A program made the translations under genes and the position numbers. Below, piece after piece: positions 7,517 through 8,039 of a DNA stretch of 8,039 nt (position 1 is its first letter; each line of letters opens with the position of its first letter). This DNA comes from Chitinophaga pinensis (GTDB lineage: Bacteria; Bacteroidota; Bacteroidia; SXHM01). The notes below the pieces were generated by a model. The model was not told the origin of the DNA, searched no databases, and saw nothing but the letters and a program-made list of their open reading frames with translations. The stretch lies in contig CAMDBK010000127.1 in NCBI GenBank assembly GCA_945889235.1, forward strand, positions 1 to 8,039, in the 5' to 3' direction.

Positions 7517-8039
7517 GTGCAGGCTGAAAAAAATATTTTTACTTTGGTTGCGGTGGAAGACAAAAAACGATACTTCGAAAATCTGGATGCGCTGCGTTTC
7601 GTGTCGTTTTTCTTCATCTTTTTCGGTCATGCATTAGACACCGAAAGTGAAATCCTGAAACAGGATGAAATTTACGGATGGGTAAAGCATTACATATATA
7701 TTTTCGGGAAAACAGGATTCAGTTTCGCCTTTGTGCTATCAAGCTATATCAATACCTGGGTAATTTTAGAAGAGCGGAAAAACAGCGGGAATTTTCGTCC
7801 GTTGATGTATTACATGAGGCGCGCTCTGCGAATTTGGCCGCTTTATTTTCTCACACTTGCAATTGGCTTTATTTTAGTTCCGCTTATAAAACACTGGCTG
7901 AATGAGCCTTTTGAAGAAACTGCCAATCCACTTTATTTCATTTTTTTCATCGGTAATTTTTATCTGATTGAACATGGTTTTACGCAATCACCTATTATCA
8001 GTGTGTTGTGGAGCGTTTCGGTGGAAGAACAGTTTTATA
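7517..8039 (+). CDS. Membrane acyltransferase, Acyltransferase_3 family, N-terminal part (3' end outside window)
   Basis: The frame is open from after a TGA at 7505-7507 to the window end, about 170 residues. It shows the family's landmarks in order: YFENLDALRF, then FFIFFGHA with the conserved His expected to be catalytic, then GFSFAFVLSSYINTW, then MRRALRIWPLYFL, then LWSVSVEEQFY. Several hydrophobic stretches fit an integral inner-membrane protein. The family usually has about 350-400 residues with about ten membrane helices, so roughly half is missing. Members transfer acetyl or other acyl groups to sugars of lipopolysaccharide, exopolysaccharide or peptidoglycan; the acceptor here is unknown. 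No ATG precedes the first motif. GTG at 7517 is the longest start, while GTG at 7553 (giving M-E-D-K-K-R-Y-F) fits the family N-terminus better; TTG at 7544 is also possible. None has a clear ribosome binding site. It is divergent from the PorV-like operon. Confidence 0.88.
   Translation, partial: MQAEKNIFTLVAVEDKKRYFENLDALRFVSFFFIFFGHALDTESEILKQDEIYGWVKHYIYIFGKTGFSFAFVLSSYINTWVILEERKNSGNFRPLMYYMRRALRIWPLYFLTLAIGFILVPLIKHWLNEPFEETANPLYFIFFIGNFYLIEHGFTQSPIISVLWSVSVEEQFY

Noticed and set aside
7515..7546. Possible plus-strand promoter (TTG, 21 bases, TTACTTTG) for the acyltransferase
   Set aside because: It resembles the Bacteroidota -33/-7 pattern, but transcription would begin at about 7550, on top of the best GTG start and downstream of the other, leaving no leader; the -7 box also has a mismatch in its TA.

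Overview
The window looks like chromosomal DNA of a member of the Bacteroidota. The main evidence is a pair of type IX secretion (T9SS) genes, a large gingipain-like C25 peptidase (PorU2-like) and a PorV/PorQ-family outer-membrane protein, together with moderate-to-low G+C and sparse Shine-Dalgarno use. I cannot name a genus.

Layout. (1) 1-785, plus strand: the C-terminal part of a class 3 aldehyde dehydrogenase whose start lies before the window. (2) 786-1081: a convergent intergenic gap holding a 41-bp tandem repeat (812-996) built from two related 20/21-bp half-units. A perfect 11-bp inverted repeat (976-1010) closes it and lies between the two converging genes. (3) 1082-7438, minus strand: a two-gene operon in which the PorV-like gene (7438-6356) comes first and the 1757-residue PorU2-like gene (6355-1082) second. 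The stop codon TAA directly abuts the ATG. (4) 7439-7516: a short divergent promoter region. (5) from about 7517 or 7553 to the end, plus strand: the N-terminal part of a membrane acyltransferase of the Acyltransferase_3 family, cut by the window end.

How the genes work together. In the T9SS, cargo with a conserved C-terminal domain crosses the outer membrane and is handed by PorV to the sortase PorU, which removes the domain and attaches the cargo to a surface glycolipid. The minus-strand operon has the same pairing: a PorV-type barrel plus a C25 protein with its His/Cys dyad (His676, Cys706) and its own C-terminal domain. It probably acts as an auxiliary or alternative sortase, or as a surface peptidase carried by its own shuttle. 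The aldehyde dehydrogenase is probably unrelated. The acyltransferase could modify envelope glycans, but a link to the T9SS pair is only suggested by adjacency.

The most unusual feature is a 70-bp dispersed-type inverted repeat (6253-6322) lying in frame inside the signal-peptide coding region of the PorU2-like gene. It lengthens the signal peptide to about 48 residues. I found no defence island, phage, CRISPR array, tRNA or rRNA.
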